Positions 45,431-57,479 of a stretch of DNA of 64,000 nucleotides are shown here, in pieces. Made by a program: the position numbers and the translations under genes. This stretch comes from Nepenthes gracilis (lineage: Eukaryota > Streptophyta > Magnoliopsida > Caryophyllales > Nepenthaceae): NCBI GenBank assembly GCA_033239525.1, contig BSYO01000020.1:9922308-9986307 (forward strand), written 5' to 3'. The notes under the pieces were generated by a model that was not told the DNA's origin, searched no databases, and saw only the letters and a program-made list of their open reading frames with translations. Each line of letters begins with the position of its first letter. Positions within the stretch are counted from its first letter, which is position 1.

Positions 45431-48368
45431 ACTCCAGCCAAGCCCTACGTAGCGATCCCAAAATTATTAAGTTATCTCCCTCTATTAAATAGCTTGATGG
45501 GTCGTTAAATGATAAATATCTGCACAAGGACCACCAATTAAATGAAAATAGCAATGTCTAAGCTCAAAATATAGCCTCAAAAATTGGTGGCTAGTATTGA
45601 GTCTCAATAAAGTAGGCCTAATCCAAATGATAAAATATAGAAGATTGGTATTAAAAATATTAATGACCCAAATCAATAAATAAATGAACAAAGGTGGACC
45701 GTCAAGCTTGGCCTAATAAGTTGAACCCATAGATTGGCCCAAAATAAGTTTGCTAATCAAAAACCTCCACCTGCATCTTCCAATCAATCACAAAACTTTA
45801 TATAAACAGCCAATTGAATAGCATCAGTTATGCCACTCGCCCAGTTGTAGAAGACTACTCTACTACTAAGATTCCTTCCTTACTATACTATTGGACTTCT
45901 TTTTTAATTTTCTATTAAGAATTCTTAAATCCTCCACTATTTAAAGAATAGTCTGGGACTAGAAAAAAGAAGAAAAGTCGAGAAGAGAAATGCCTAGTAG
46001 GCCAAGACCATAAGAAGTGCCAAGGGAGGAGAGATAGAGGGTGACTGCCCAAGTAGGGTCCTATTGCCACCGCCTTTCATCCAACTGCTTAGCTCAAACT
46101 CACTTTGTTGCCCAGCCAACTCCTCTAGGGATTGCCATGGCGCCACTAGTTGGCATCGCCTAGGCCTATCGTAGCACCTTGTTGTGCCATAACTAAGCTA
46201 ACTTATCAGCTTGGGATCACTTTTTGAACTTGTTGCTGCCCACTCAAGGCCTTGCCACCCATTGCACCAGTGCCTGTGCTCTATTTGACTGTCAGTTGCT
46301 TGCACATGTTGTCTACACTTGGCCACGCCTATCATGTCCCATATCCCAAACACATCGTTAACAACTAATAATAATATTAATAATCAGCCAATTAACCATT
46401 TAATTCATATTGGACGTAAATTTCACGTTGATACATTAATTAATCAAATAAAATAATAAACATGTACACATGACTCAAAAAATACTATATTATCATGTGG
46501 TTTTAATACTGACTCAACCATGATATCGGATCATACGTAACGAGTAAGTCTAATCCAAAATATAATCAGAATAAACCATAAAATTCATAAACTATATCCA
46601 GTTGATCTAAAATGAAAGCAAAAATACAACATCAGCATCCCATAATTTCAAACTAAACTCTTCGATCAACTCTTCTTTCAATCCTGATTGACCTACAAGT
46701 ATTCGAACATCTCATTTGAAGAGGTTCGTAAAATATAAGTAAAGATTGAGACAAAAATTCAGTAAATTATATAATTTATCAATTAAATATATATAATTTT
46801 CTTTTAAAACATATCTAAAAGACTGATAGAATTTGATGCAAGGACATGAATTTTCATAATACTTATGTAGGACTTTTAAATTTATTTTTTAAAAAAATTC
46901 TTTATCATATTCTAATTAAATTTTATGTCATCAAATCATATTGAAATTTGATTTCTTAGGGACCAAGGGCTAGTAGGATATCATCAATTAAAGGAACAGA
47001 TAATTAAAACCTAAGTTATGTTTGATTTCTGACAACCAAAGACAGTATGCCACTATTTAAAATCCGCAAATAAGTCACCATACATATAATCCTATAAACA
47101 TGGCCGAACACCACTTTTACCTACGGATGATAAGTTCAAACCTCGATTACCACTATAATATATTAAGATATGTCATAATATACTATCTGCTGAACTAATA
47201 CCATAGTCCAATTTTTATACTAATGAAAATTCTATATATTTCTTTCTATTTCATATTTTTTTTCATTTTGGAGAATATGCTCATATTTTTTAGTATAATT
47301 GTAAAGTTTTCTCTTTAGATTCTGTAAATTCTTAATATGCAACAAGTATACTTTTTACAGAAATTTAGCTATAATAAATTTTAAAACATGGAATACTAAA
47401 TTAGTATAGTAGTGTAGTAAAATTTAACAAAAATACAGAAATCTATAATTTTATCTTCATTAGTAAATATGTCGAGAAACTATGTAAATTTTTAGAACAT
47501 ATAAACCATATATTTAGTAGTTTTTAAACATTTAGAAATATGGTGTACGAAATTAAGCATGCGGGAGCACTATATCAGATTTGTTTTTGAACATACATGA
47601 AGCAAAAACTGTAGAAACCACCTAAGATATATAAATATATATGAATTTTGACATAAATTTTATGTATTTTTATAATAAAATGAGAAAAATTTTACATACA
47701 TGTTAAATAATAATATCTTAGTTATAAAATTATGTCATGTATAAGTATTTAAAATAAACAATACTCAAAAAATTAAGAAAGAGCAGTAACAAAGAAAGAA
47801 AAGCTTGGAATACACTTGGCTTCTAGATTGAATTCACTTGATTTGAGCTTCTTTGACTTCATCTTTCTCTTTCTCTCTCTTCTATTCTTCTCATATCTCA
47901 TCTCTCAAATTCTGTTGAAAAATAACAGAAAATTAGTCAAGTCTTATATTTATACTGAAGTGGCACACGTTAGCAGCGTAGCTAAATACTATGGCGCACG
48001 AGCACCACCTCTGGCGTGCTTTGAGCACGGACATTCTACATCATTGTACTTCAAGCATCCTTTGGGTATTCCCCGAGCGTGTCTATACTATTTTGTACAA
48101 TCAGGCATTGATCAGGTGTCCATTAAGTGTAGTTACTTTGTCCATCCCACACATGAGCGCATGTCGAGTATTGGTCAGACATTCATCAAGTCAATATAAC
48201 CTGATTTAATATTAACTTTTGACCCAATTCTTTATTCTTTGACTTTAATTTTAATTCTTCTAATTTATTAATTATAATTAAGGAAAAATTCAAACTCAAA
48301 ACAACACTTGTGTTAGCATATTATGCTTAGCTCCCATGCCGACAACTAGCACTACATCAATGCCCGTA
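45431..48368 (-). repeat. AT-rich LTR-like remnant, no gene
   Basis: 46500-47100 shares blocks with the gypsy LTR family at 30960/38035/54480 (CAGTAAATT, GGGCTAGTAGGA). A minus-strand TATA (GTATAAATATAAG) is near 47945-47958, with a GA-rich leader below it. Palindromic GCAC/GTGC words lie at 47990-48110. A 127-codon stretch at 47816-48199 overlaps this promoter and is not believed to be a gene. Confidence 0.4.
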
Positions 48369-48373
48369 CCTAG
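48369..48373. repeat. target-site duplication CCTAG, left of solo LTR
   Basis: Identical to 50981-50985. Confidence 0.9.
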
Positions 48374-49289
48374 TGTAACGGACCGGCCTTATTCTACAGC
48401 ATAAAGTCGTCGCCAAGACTAAAATCCATACCTTACAAATAAACTTAATAAATAATACGAGATGAACATAAAAATTTTCTTTTTTTTATACACACAGGAT
48501 TTCATGATGCCGAACTACAAGAGATACTTTCTAGACATATCAATCTCAATATCCAAAAAGTAATCACGGAAACATGCTAACATTTATAGGTTCATAACAG
48601 CGGAACAATTTTACAAGTTTTCTCAAAACATTAAAAGAAAAATAAATAAAGCTCTTCATTGATCAGCTTCGGTCATCTACACCGTCAAGTTACTTCATAT
48701 AGTCTTACTCAACTTCGTCCTCCATAAGCCTTTCTTCATCTGAAAAGTGATAAGAATAAACTACAAAGCCTAGCAAGATACTCACATGTAGAAAACAAAA
48801 ACATACATATAATCGAATCAAACAGAGTTTCATAACATAATTTAGCATACGAAAATTATCATGTCTTTTATTCTTTATTTCTTATTCTTATTATTTTACT
48901 TTCGGAAAAATCCATAAACCATTTGAAATTCTTATCATCTTTAGGGACCGGACGGGAGTGGACAGCATCGAGGATGGGTTGTGTGTAACCTCACAACCTA
49001 AAGCCGTACCCTCTCATTATGCTACCCGAGGCGGGGGTCATGCCTTTAACCCAGCATACGGGGCCGTAGTCCAAAAGTCTTATGCCACCAAAAGTTCCCT
49101 CCCGTGGCCCAGGAGACAATCCTCGAGTGTCACTCTAGTATCCTTCATCCATCTTTAACAGTAAGTTTAATGGAAACTGGATTCATAGTTCATATCTTTT
49201 AATGGCCATCCTTCATAGTTCGAAAGTCGTAGAGTTCCACTTGCTGTCCGAATTACATGCATTTTCATATAGCCTTGTTCTTACTTCAT

Positions 49290-49565
49290 CAATTAAAGTC
49301 CGTATAATCATAAAGCCGAAGTTCTTTTTCAAAAGGCGGAGTTATTTCTTAAAAGGACGGAGTACTTTTTCTTAAAAAGACAGAGGGTTTTTTCTCAAAC
49401 GGACGGAGTGCTTTTTCATCAAAGTCCGGAGCTCTTTTACTTAAAAGGCGGAGTACTTTTTCTTAAAAAAACGGAGTGCTTTTTCATCAAAAGTCCAGAG
49501 CTCTTTTTCTTCAAAAGTCGAAGCTCAAAAGCCGGAGTTCAAATTCCATTAAAATCCGAAACTCT
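49290..49565 (-). repeat. short-period array with CGGAGT(A/G)CTTTTTC units
   Basis: About nine units of 25-30 bp around (C/G)GGAG(T/C)(A/G/T)CTTTTTC separated by AAAA runs, inside the solo LTR downstream of its TATA box. Confidence 0.8.
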
Positions 49566-49598
49566 AAAAGCCGGAGTTCAAATTCCAGACACACACAT

Positions 49599-49790
49599 GG
49601 CCGGTTTCAAATTCAACTTAAGGCCGGTTTCAACTTCAAGTGCTCATGGCCAGTTTCGAATTCAAGTACTCACGACTGGTTTCAAATTCAAGTACTCGTG
49701 GCTGGTTTCGATTTCAACATGAAGAAGGTTAATTTCGATTTTAGCATGAAGAAGGCCGATCTCGATTTTAACATGAAGAAGGCCAATTTT
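49599..49790 (-). repeat. 26-27-bp tandem array, about eight units
   Basis: Units opening GGCC(G/A)GTTTC.A.TTCAA or GAAGGCC.AT.TCGATTT start near 49599, 49622, 49648, 49674, 49700, 49727, 49754 and 49781. Confidence 0.85.
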
Positions 49791-50175
49791 ATTAAACATG
49801 CAATTATCAAAGTTTATATATACATCAAGCAAAATGAAATTGAACATCATGAATATCACGGTTTTTAAACATGCAATTCAGAATAATTCTTCCTTAAATC
49901 AAGATAAATAGAAAGATTTAATACATAGAACAAATTTTATACATATTAAAACATAAGTCCATAAAAATATCAGATAAAGGAACAGAACAAACTTCATACA
50001 TACTAAAATATAATTTCATAAGAATATCAAATATACTCGTATCGCAAACATGCATAATCATAAACTTTAAAACAGTGTGAGTATTCTTGCCAGGATTTCT
50101 TCTACTTTACCTTGATCTTTTGGCGTTCATTTACTAGAAAACTCTATTGCATGCCTCTTTCTTACTCTTCTAGTT

Positions 50176-50187
50176 CTTATTTATAGG
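50176..50187 (-). promoter_or_regulatory. TATA box of the solo LTR
   Basis: CCTATAAATAAG on the minus strand, the best core promoter in the LTR, with U3 arrays upstream and a purine-rich leader downstream. Confidence 0.7.
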
Positions 50188-50480
50188 CTTTAGGTCTGAT
50201 GATTATTATTAATGATTGACAATATAGGGGAAATATTTCTTATTTATGGCTCTACATTTTCTAAAAAGTTTTCTCATTAATTAGATCATTTATAATTTTA
50301 CATTTCCAAGAAGTTTATTAATTCCTAGTTAAGTGAACTTAACGGGATTAAAAATTCTCAATTAATTCCTGGTTAACTGAATTTAATGGGATTTAGATTT
50401 CTCAATTAATTCTTGATTCACTGAACTTAACAGGATTTAGCTTTCTCACGTAAACACATTCAATTCCTTCTACACGACTT

Positions 50481-50502
50481 CCGGTCAACACTTGTTGACT
50501 GG
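50481..50502. promoter_or_regulatory. near-perfect GGTCAA/TTGAC palindrome in solo LTR
   Basis: CCGGTCAAC/GTTGACTGG around ACTT, one mismatch, 295 bp upstream of the TATA box in transcription order. Confidence 0.75.
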
Positions 50503-50509
50503 ATTATCA

Positions 50510-50880
50510 ACTTCGGCTTTTCCATAATCTACTCCAGCCCCCAACATACAAAGTCACTCCGGCCTTCAATGCCACTTCGGCCTCACTTCACACACAATGC
50601 ACTCCGGCCTTCAAATTTGTGGGACAACTTCTGATTTCAAAACATACTCTAAGGCCGATTTCAACTTCATACCTTACGGCCGGATTGGAAATTCACCTCC
50701 AGGTCGATTTGGATTTCATAATCAAGGGCCGGTTTTCTTCTCACAAGGCTGGACTTGATTTTCATCAAGTAAAAGCCGGACTCGATTTTTATCAAGGAAA
50801 TCCAGACTTGTTTTTCATTACAGAGAATTCGGACTTCTTTTCATCATGCAAGGACCGAACTTGATTTCATCTTAAGGCAA
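50510..50880 (-). repeat. degenerate repeat array in solo LTR U3
   Basis: Recurrent (C)TCCGGCCTTCA, GGCCG(A/G)TTT and GGACTTGATTTTCATCAA words with a period of about 27-33 bp, flanked by the two palindromes. Confidence 0.7.
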
Positions 50881-50902
50881 ATTTACTTTTCTTATTACCT
50901 TT

Positions 50903-50926
50903 TCCGGTCAATTGGCATTGACCGGA
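50903..50926. promoter_or_regulatory. perfect GGTCAA/TTGACC palindrome in solo LTR
   Basis: Ten-base arms TCCGGTCAAT and ATTGACCGGA around TGGC, 55 bp from the LTR start. Confidence 0.85.
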
Positions 50927-50980
50927 TTATAAGGACTTAATGACTGAAATTTTCTATATTCTAGAATCTGGGCCGTTACA

Positions 50981-50985
50981 CCTAG
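50981..50985. repeat. target-site duplication CCTAG, right of solo LTR
   Basis: Identical to 48369-48373. Confidence 0.9.
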
Positions 50986-51510
50986 CCACCCCCCTAAACC
51001 CTTTCCTTTGTTGATATCAGCCCTGACAAAGTACTCAAGCTACACAAGTTTAAATCTGAGATTTGGATAGGTCCAATATAGATCTAATGTTTTGGATAAG
51101 GTCAGCCCAAGCCTAAGCTCTAGGTAGTCCCAATGGAGTAGAGGCCACAAATTGTAATACTCCCCATCTCCTAAAGTAGCACATAGCTTGGATAGACCCC
51201 AACCTCCATACCAAACATACTGAGCCCAGTAAATTCTCTTGCATTATAATCAAGCAATATCAATAATTTATATTTATTTAAATTATTATTTAAAATATCT
51301 AACTAACTTGAGTGTCAGAGGAATCCCCTAAAATAATCCTATTGGGGTCCATTTCACCTCTTATTTTGTTTATGATGCATAGGCAACTAGTTTTAGGCTG
51401 TAAATCAAACTCAATAAGGATTGTTAGGGGTTTAGGTCAAATCAATTTTTTATATATGCATCACTAATAATATGAGATATTATCACATGACAAACCTTAG
51501 TAATATGCAC
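50986..51510. other. no gene recognised
   Basis: Flank of the solo LTR and of the LINE 3' end. No coding signal. Confidence 0.5.
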
Positions 51511-54413
51511 TTTTTTATTAGTAAGTAATGTGTATATTGAGATGAAAGAATTTACACAATTTATATTCTAAATTCAGGTCATTACAGCCTTAGAATTAGA
51601 GCTTATAAGTTAGGGTATACCACAAGCTTCACATTACATGTCATGCAAATAAAACAAAAAATAGATAGAATCAAATTTAATTTTGATTAATACATGTTAA
51701 AGGCAAACTCCATCTTGCTATGATGGATCCGTTGCACTAATGTCGCCCAATGGAAGTTATTTCTCATTTGTGTCTGATTGTGGGTTTGATCAAATTGACT
51801 AGCTGTGTCTTATCCTTCAGTGAAGAGTTTTAGAAAGTTTACTGATTGCGCTCTCGCCAAATAAAGTACACTATATCTGCTAGTGTGAGCCGAAAGAAGT
51901 ATGCTTTGATACTCTTTCCTTTTCATTTGAGAGTTGCCGATGTTATATTTGAGTTTCAATCGTCATACGACCAACTAGTTCTCACATGGCGACACATCAT
52001 CATCCACAGACCATTTAAAAAGGAGCATCTGAAAAATAAGTGATCATGACTTTCAATCCCATTGCAGTAAAGTATACACGCATTAGGTTGTTGAATAAAA
52101 GTACTGATATGGTCCAAAGTATTTAATCTCCTCCGAATAGCGAATCATAGAGTAAAGGCATGTGCCGGAATATGTTAAAGTCCTAAACAATATAGCCCCA
52201 CATCACCTTGTCTTTGAAACCTTAGAATATCTTGTAGGCTAATTTCACCATGAAAACACCAGTTTGATTATTATACCATTTGATATCATCTTTTTGAGAT
52301 GCATTCGGATAGTAATTTGGCATGTTATCTAAAATACTAGCTACTTCTACATCGAAATGATTGGGCCACTTCCACATTCCATGACTAATAATATCCTAAA
52401 CTTTAGTGTTCCGGGATAATTCAGTGACAATCATCAATCTCTCCAAGTATCTATCGCATAGTGGCCCCAAGGAGTGCCAATTATCAATTCATAGGAAAGT
52501 CTTAACACTATCTCCAATGTGATGGCATATCCTGAGCCAAAGAGTAGGACACAACTTTATGATCTTCTTCCAACTCTATGCTACTGAGTCAAGAATTTTG
52601 ATGGTTCATTTGCATCTGTCTTTAATTTAATAAGTGTGAATCCATGAAGACCATACTAAGGCAAAATCTTTGGTGATGACTCTCCATAGAAGGCAACTTA
52701 TTGATACCTTATTAGAAGCGAGGAGGTTTTTGAATCTCAAACCACTTTCATCCTTTACAGTATAAACGTCCTCCCATGTTACATTTGTTACTTTTTTTCC
52801 TTCTATGGATCCATGCCAAAGGAATTGGCAAATGTAATACTCTATCTTCTTCAATACAACTTTAGGTAAAACGAAGATCAAAGCTCAATATAGGAGAATT
52901 GTTAATAGAATGGAAGAGATAAGTTAGAGCCGACCACCAAAGGACAATCATTTGTTCTTCTAAGAGGTCACCATCCTCACTATTTTGTCCAGAAAGGGTT
53001 TACAATTTTTGTTTGAGAGCTGAGTGGTAATGAGTGGGACACCCAAATATCACACTGGGAGCTACCTCTATTTTTAGCCCATAATATCTTTGATGTCCTA
53101 TATGTATTCTCATTTGCAGTACATATAAATAATTTGCTTTTATCTCTATTTTCTTAAAGCCCCGAAAGCAATTCAAATTCCCTAATGCAGCCATGGAGTA
53201 ATCTTATAGAATTTGCATCCACCCTAGAGAAAAAAAGAAGATCATCCGCAAAGGCACTATACAGGTTCGATCACATTTTCAATGGTATTTGAAGTTGTTA
53301 TTTCGACGAGCTTTTATTTCAATGATTTCATAAAGTACTTCCATAGCTAGCACAAAGAGGTATAGCGATAGTAGATTACCCTGTCTAGGTCCCATTGCTC
53401 CCTTAAAGGATCCAATTGATTCTCCATTTATATTAATAGAGAAGGTTGTGGTGGTAATGCAAGGATAAATCCAAGTAACCATCTGGGGAGGGAAGCCCAT
53501 CAAATCCAAAGTAGCAATTAAAAAATTTTATTAGACTGAATTATACCTTTTCATCAGGTCCACTTTCATAGCACACTGGGGAACACCCTTGCCAAAATGG
53601 TACTTATAAAGCAATTTTTAAGCGAGGAGAATATTGTCACAAAGGCGATATGATAGCAATCAACCACATATGGGAATGTAGGTTTGATATGGTTAGTTAT
53701 AATTTTTGAAATAATTTTATAGATAATATTACAGCATGAAATAGGCTTAAAGTTAAATACCTAGGAGGGGAACATCATATTTGGAATCAAGCTAATGATG
53801 ATAACATTGACTTGCTTGAGGAGCTTCCCATGCTAGAAAAAATCCTGAACTACTTCAGTAATCGAAGGACCCACAATATGCCATGCCTCTTTAAAAAACT
53901 TCAACGAAAACCCAGTCGAACTCGGTGTTTTGCAATCACCTATGGAGAATAAAGATTGCCGAATCTCCTCATTACTCACCGGGCAGCAAAGAGACTCTTA
54001 AAGGTTATCAAGAATAGTACACATAATGAATGGATGAAGTCTTTCCTTATCAAAGGGAGCATCAAGCACGACCCATCCCAGAATTTGCATAAAGTGAGCA
54101 ACTATCAATTGCTAGACCTCACCCAAACTGCTAGTAAGTGTGCCATCCTCTTTAACCAAGGAGAGGATCCTATTGTGGTTATAATTCCCTATGACTGAAT
54201 GAAAGAAGAACATGGTGCATTGGTCACCTTCCTGAAGCAATTTGATCTTAACTTTCTACTAAATAAAATCAAGTTTTTGTCCCCCTACCAAGCCTCTTGA
54301 ACAACATGGAGGGATTGCTGATACGTGATGAGAAATTTGTTAAATCTAAACATACTTTTCCTTGACCAATCCATGGAAGCAGGGGAAAGAACACAAGGAG
54401 AGTGGTCCTATCA
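51511..54413 (-). pseudogene. L1-type LINE ORF2: end of endonuclease, RT, zf-RVT; poly(A) end at 51511
   Basis: ORF2 of plant L1 elements nicks DNA and copies RNA at the target. Reading down the minus strand: the endonuclease end (DHSP, the SDH box, near 54409-54398), FRFNKFLITYQQSL near 54340, RT fragments, the segment MGFPPQMVTWI..INGESIGSFKG with RQGN (53500-53360), and the RT catalytic box FADD (53252-53241). Next come the C-terminal FLWHGSIEGKKVTNVTWEDV (about 52820-52760), a zf-RVT motif (CILYCNGIESHDHLFFRC, about 52080-52025) and the 3' end TTACTTACTAATAAAAAA at 51528-51511. Many stops. The remainder of this LINE appears to lie at 60610-62760. Confidence 0.85.
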
Positions 54414-57400
54414 TGTCCTAACTTCTTGCTTAATAGTTCATTGCTTTATTATCATATTAATGTGATTAGTTTAGTAATCATTGCACAGAATCCTGATCAA
54501 GAATGATGCATACTAAAATCCCATAATAATCATAATAAAAAAATCTAGAGAAGTATAAAGACAACCAAAATATTTACGAAAATGTAAATATCATCAACAT
54601 TTATACATTAACCAAAACTTAAAAAATTTACATCTTATACATTATCCGAGAATAACAAAATTTCAAATACAACTAAGATAAAATTTTTGTCTCTATTCTT
54701 GTTCGTCGGGCATAAACTCCTGCAAGGTATTTGGAGGGTAAGAAAAATAGCAAAAGAGTGAGGTCGAATGCTCAACAAGAACATAATAATCAATGGCATG
54801 TATATTTTTTTAAAAAAATAATTCATAATGAGGAATTGGAATCATGATATATATAAATATATATATATATATATACTTTTAGAAGCCTTCTCATGATGTA
54901 TTTAGCTTTTTTTTTCTTACATATTTTTTTTATTCTTATCGGCACTTTTTATCTTTCTCGATTTGAGGAATCAGGGCTAGTAGGTCTTACCAACTAACGG
55001 AGCGTTTGATCGATATTTGGATTGTGTTCACTCCACATAATTGAATGCCATAAATCGCATTATTTACATCCCGAAAGCAGTATGGTACTACCTATTATCT
55101 TCCGATAGACAGAGCCTAAATCGCATAGTGATATATATTCTGACAATGATCTACACTATAATATTCTAAGGCATGTCAGGGAAAACTATCTTTTGAAATA
55201 AACTCCTTGGTTTGATTTCCTTACTTTTTTAAACTTTCTTAGTGGAAGCTTTTTGTTCATCTTTCCTTAATTTTCTCATCTCAAAGAAAGTTTTTAATTC
55301 TTATATGGTCATATATTAAGCCTCCACTTATACATAAACTTGACATATATATCATAAAAATTATATCATCGAGTACCATAAAAATATCATACCATAAAAT
55401 ATTCTAAGTGCTGGAATAAATTTTTATGAGTCATATTAAGAGGCCTCCGGTCCATTAACCTTCCAATTTTACCAATTTGCCAATCCGTTTGGCTTCTTCA
55501 ATTTTTTTTTGGCCGGTTCACAGGTTCATGGACTGGTTTGCCCATTTTAATGAACTTTTTTTATTATATTACTTGAACCGATTTATTATATATCAAAAAT
55601 GAGTTGGCCGGTCCACTCAAGCAATTTTACATGCCTGAACCGTTCCCTTGATTCACTCAAAAACCAAGGGCTAAAACGGTTTTACCGGAACCAATTCTTT
55701 GCCTTGGTTTGGCAGCCGGTTCATCCCTCCATTGATTGGTCCACTTGATATTTGGTTAGCTTCCTATCTTAAAATGATGCATATGACCGGTTCACCCATG
55801 AAATTCCTTCTAGATCACCCAGATTTGGCGAAAATGCCTAATTGGTCCCGCAGCCGATTCAGTAACGGTCTTTGGTTTTCTGGCCGGTTTAGTGGGCAAA
55901 TCACCATGAAAAATTCTTTTCCATATATTCCCAAAATCAACACGAAATTGCAGACCAGCTCATACAAATTATCCATTTTTATTCATACCCGGTTCAAAGT
56001 TATGTGCTAATCTTTAAGCACAATTCTGCTTCCTGCCAGTTCAGTGAAACTTCCTTTTCTTTGGCCTGAGCCGGTCAGATTTTGAACCAATAAAATTATG
56101 CCAATTTTATGGCATATTTCTAGTTCATTGAAGTGTCCTTCATAATTTTTGTGGAGCTTGAACCGACCTAGAACTTGGTAAAAATAGAGGCCAAAGTCAA
56201 CACCAGTGACTACTCTATTTCAGTCGGTTCAGTCTGTCAGTCTCACTTCTTTCAATCAAACTAGCCGGATTTAGGAAGAATAATTTTTTAAAAAAATATG
56301 GTGATTTAGATAACATCTTGAAGTATTTTCAGTAAATATCTCATGGCAAGAATCGATCAAATGAGGCATGAAACAAGTTTGGATATCAGCAAGCTGTAGT
56401 ATAGTTCAGTAACAGAGTCCCATTTTGACATGTTGAACTTTGCTCATTCTAGCATGGATCGGTGGAATTTTTAAGTATTGAATTGACAATATTCCATGAT
56501 AAGATCAAGAATTAAATAACAAATCAAAGAGGAAGATGAGTTCTTTCCATAATTAATTTATAGAAATTCTTGAAACTTTCTATCCAAACAGCCAGCTTCT
56601 CTTTTGGCTAGGAGTTTCAACCGATTTTCCCCTCTCTCTTTCTCTATCTTTATTTCCATTTTTTTCTCCTTCCTTTTGGTAAAATTCTTTATTTATTATC
56701 CCCCTAAATAAATAAATTAGTGGTAAAATGTTTAGAAATTGCCACATGCCACATAAGGTGGCAATCTTTTGGCTGCTCATGAACGACTCACTCTTTGCAT
56801 GGGGTGAGTTGTTGGATCCTCCATGAGCCACTTATTAGCTTCTAATTGGGGGTTTATTGGATACAAGTTAAGCCTTATTATGTACCATGTATCCTATAAA
56901 ATTTTCATGTAAAATTATTTTTCTTTCATTTATTTTTTTATTTTTCTAATGTGCACGTGTGGGTATGTGTGTGTGAGGAGATGGCTGGCCCTCTCTTCTC
57001 CTTTCTTCCCCTTTCTTTCTTCCAAAATTTTTACTAAGTATGGGGTTATGAGAAGGTGACATGTGTCCCTTAATTTAAATTAAAATATAATTTTTAATGG
57101 TGTATTAAAAATTACTTAGTTATTATGGTATTAGTAGTCCCTAGATTTACACTTCTTTCCAATTTATTTAATTTAATTTTGCTACTTTTGGGTCCTTCTA
57201 AATATTAATTTCAATTATAAAGTTTGGTTAGGTTGTTGCTTAGAAGTTTCAGCAGCTTCCGGGCTGATTTCAGGTTTGCCGAGACACTAATTTGATCAAC
57301 CGTAACTTATTCGGTTAAAAATCGAGTCTAGCGATAAATCTCCTAAATTAATGAGACATCTCAGATAAAAATTCAAATCTTTGGACTCAATTCAAAATTA

Positions 57401-57438
57401 TCAGAATGAATTTTTATTAATGAAATCCATTCCTTACA
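54414..57438 (-). repeat. 3' LTR of the truncated chromovirus
   Basis: The LTR start (TGTAAGGAATGG, 57438) directly follows the end of the polyprotein and a purine stretch (ATAAGGGG). The far end is put at 54414, where TGTCCTAAC abuts resumed LINE sequence, giving 3025 bp with only TGT/ACA in common at the ends. 55490-56280 is crowded with CCGGTTCA/TGAACCGG words. (AT)n lies at about 54850-54882. The block GAGTTTATGCCCGACGAA (about 54717-54700) matches the LTR at 33802. Confidence 0.7.
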
Positions 57439-57479
57439 ATTCTACCCCTTATAAAATTTTGTCCTCCAAAATTTAAACA

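Larger units (their letters stand above)
48374..50980 (-). repeat. complete gypsy solo LTR, 2607 bp
   Basis: On the minus strand it begins TGTAACGG (50980) and ends CCGTTACA (48374), perfect 8-bp terminal inverted repeats, between CCTAG duplications. No internal coding sequence adjoins either side, so the body was lost by LTR-LTR recombination. In minus order: U3 with palindromes (50926-50903, 50502-50481) and a repeat array (50880-50510), TATA box CCTATAAATAAG (50187-50176), a second repeat array (49790-49290), and the GAGTATCTTGCTAGGC block (about 48785-48770). The last block resembles CTTGCTGGGCTTTCTAG at 33740. Confidence 0.92.

Noticed and set aside
47816..48199. 127-codon open stretch, plus strand
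   Set aside because: It lies antisense to an LTR-like TATA and leader, has biased composition and no known motif, so it is most likely chance.
54409..54413. CTATC/GATAG as target duplication of the chromovirus
   Set aside because: The right side of the element is truncated at about 60605 and shows no copy.
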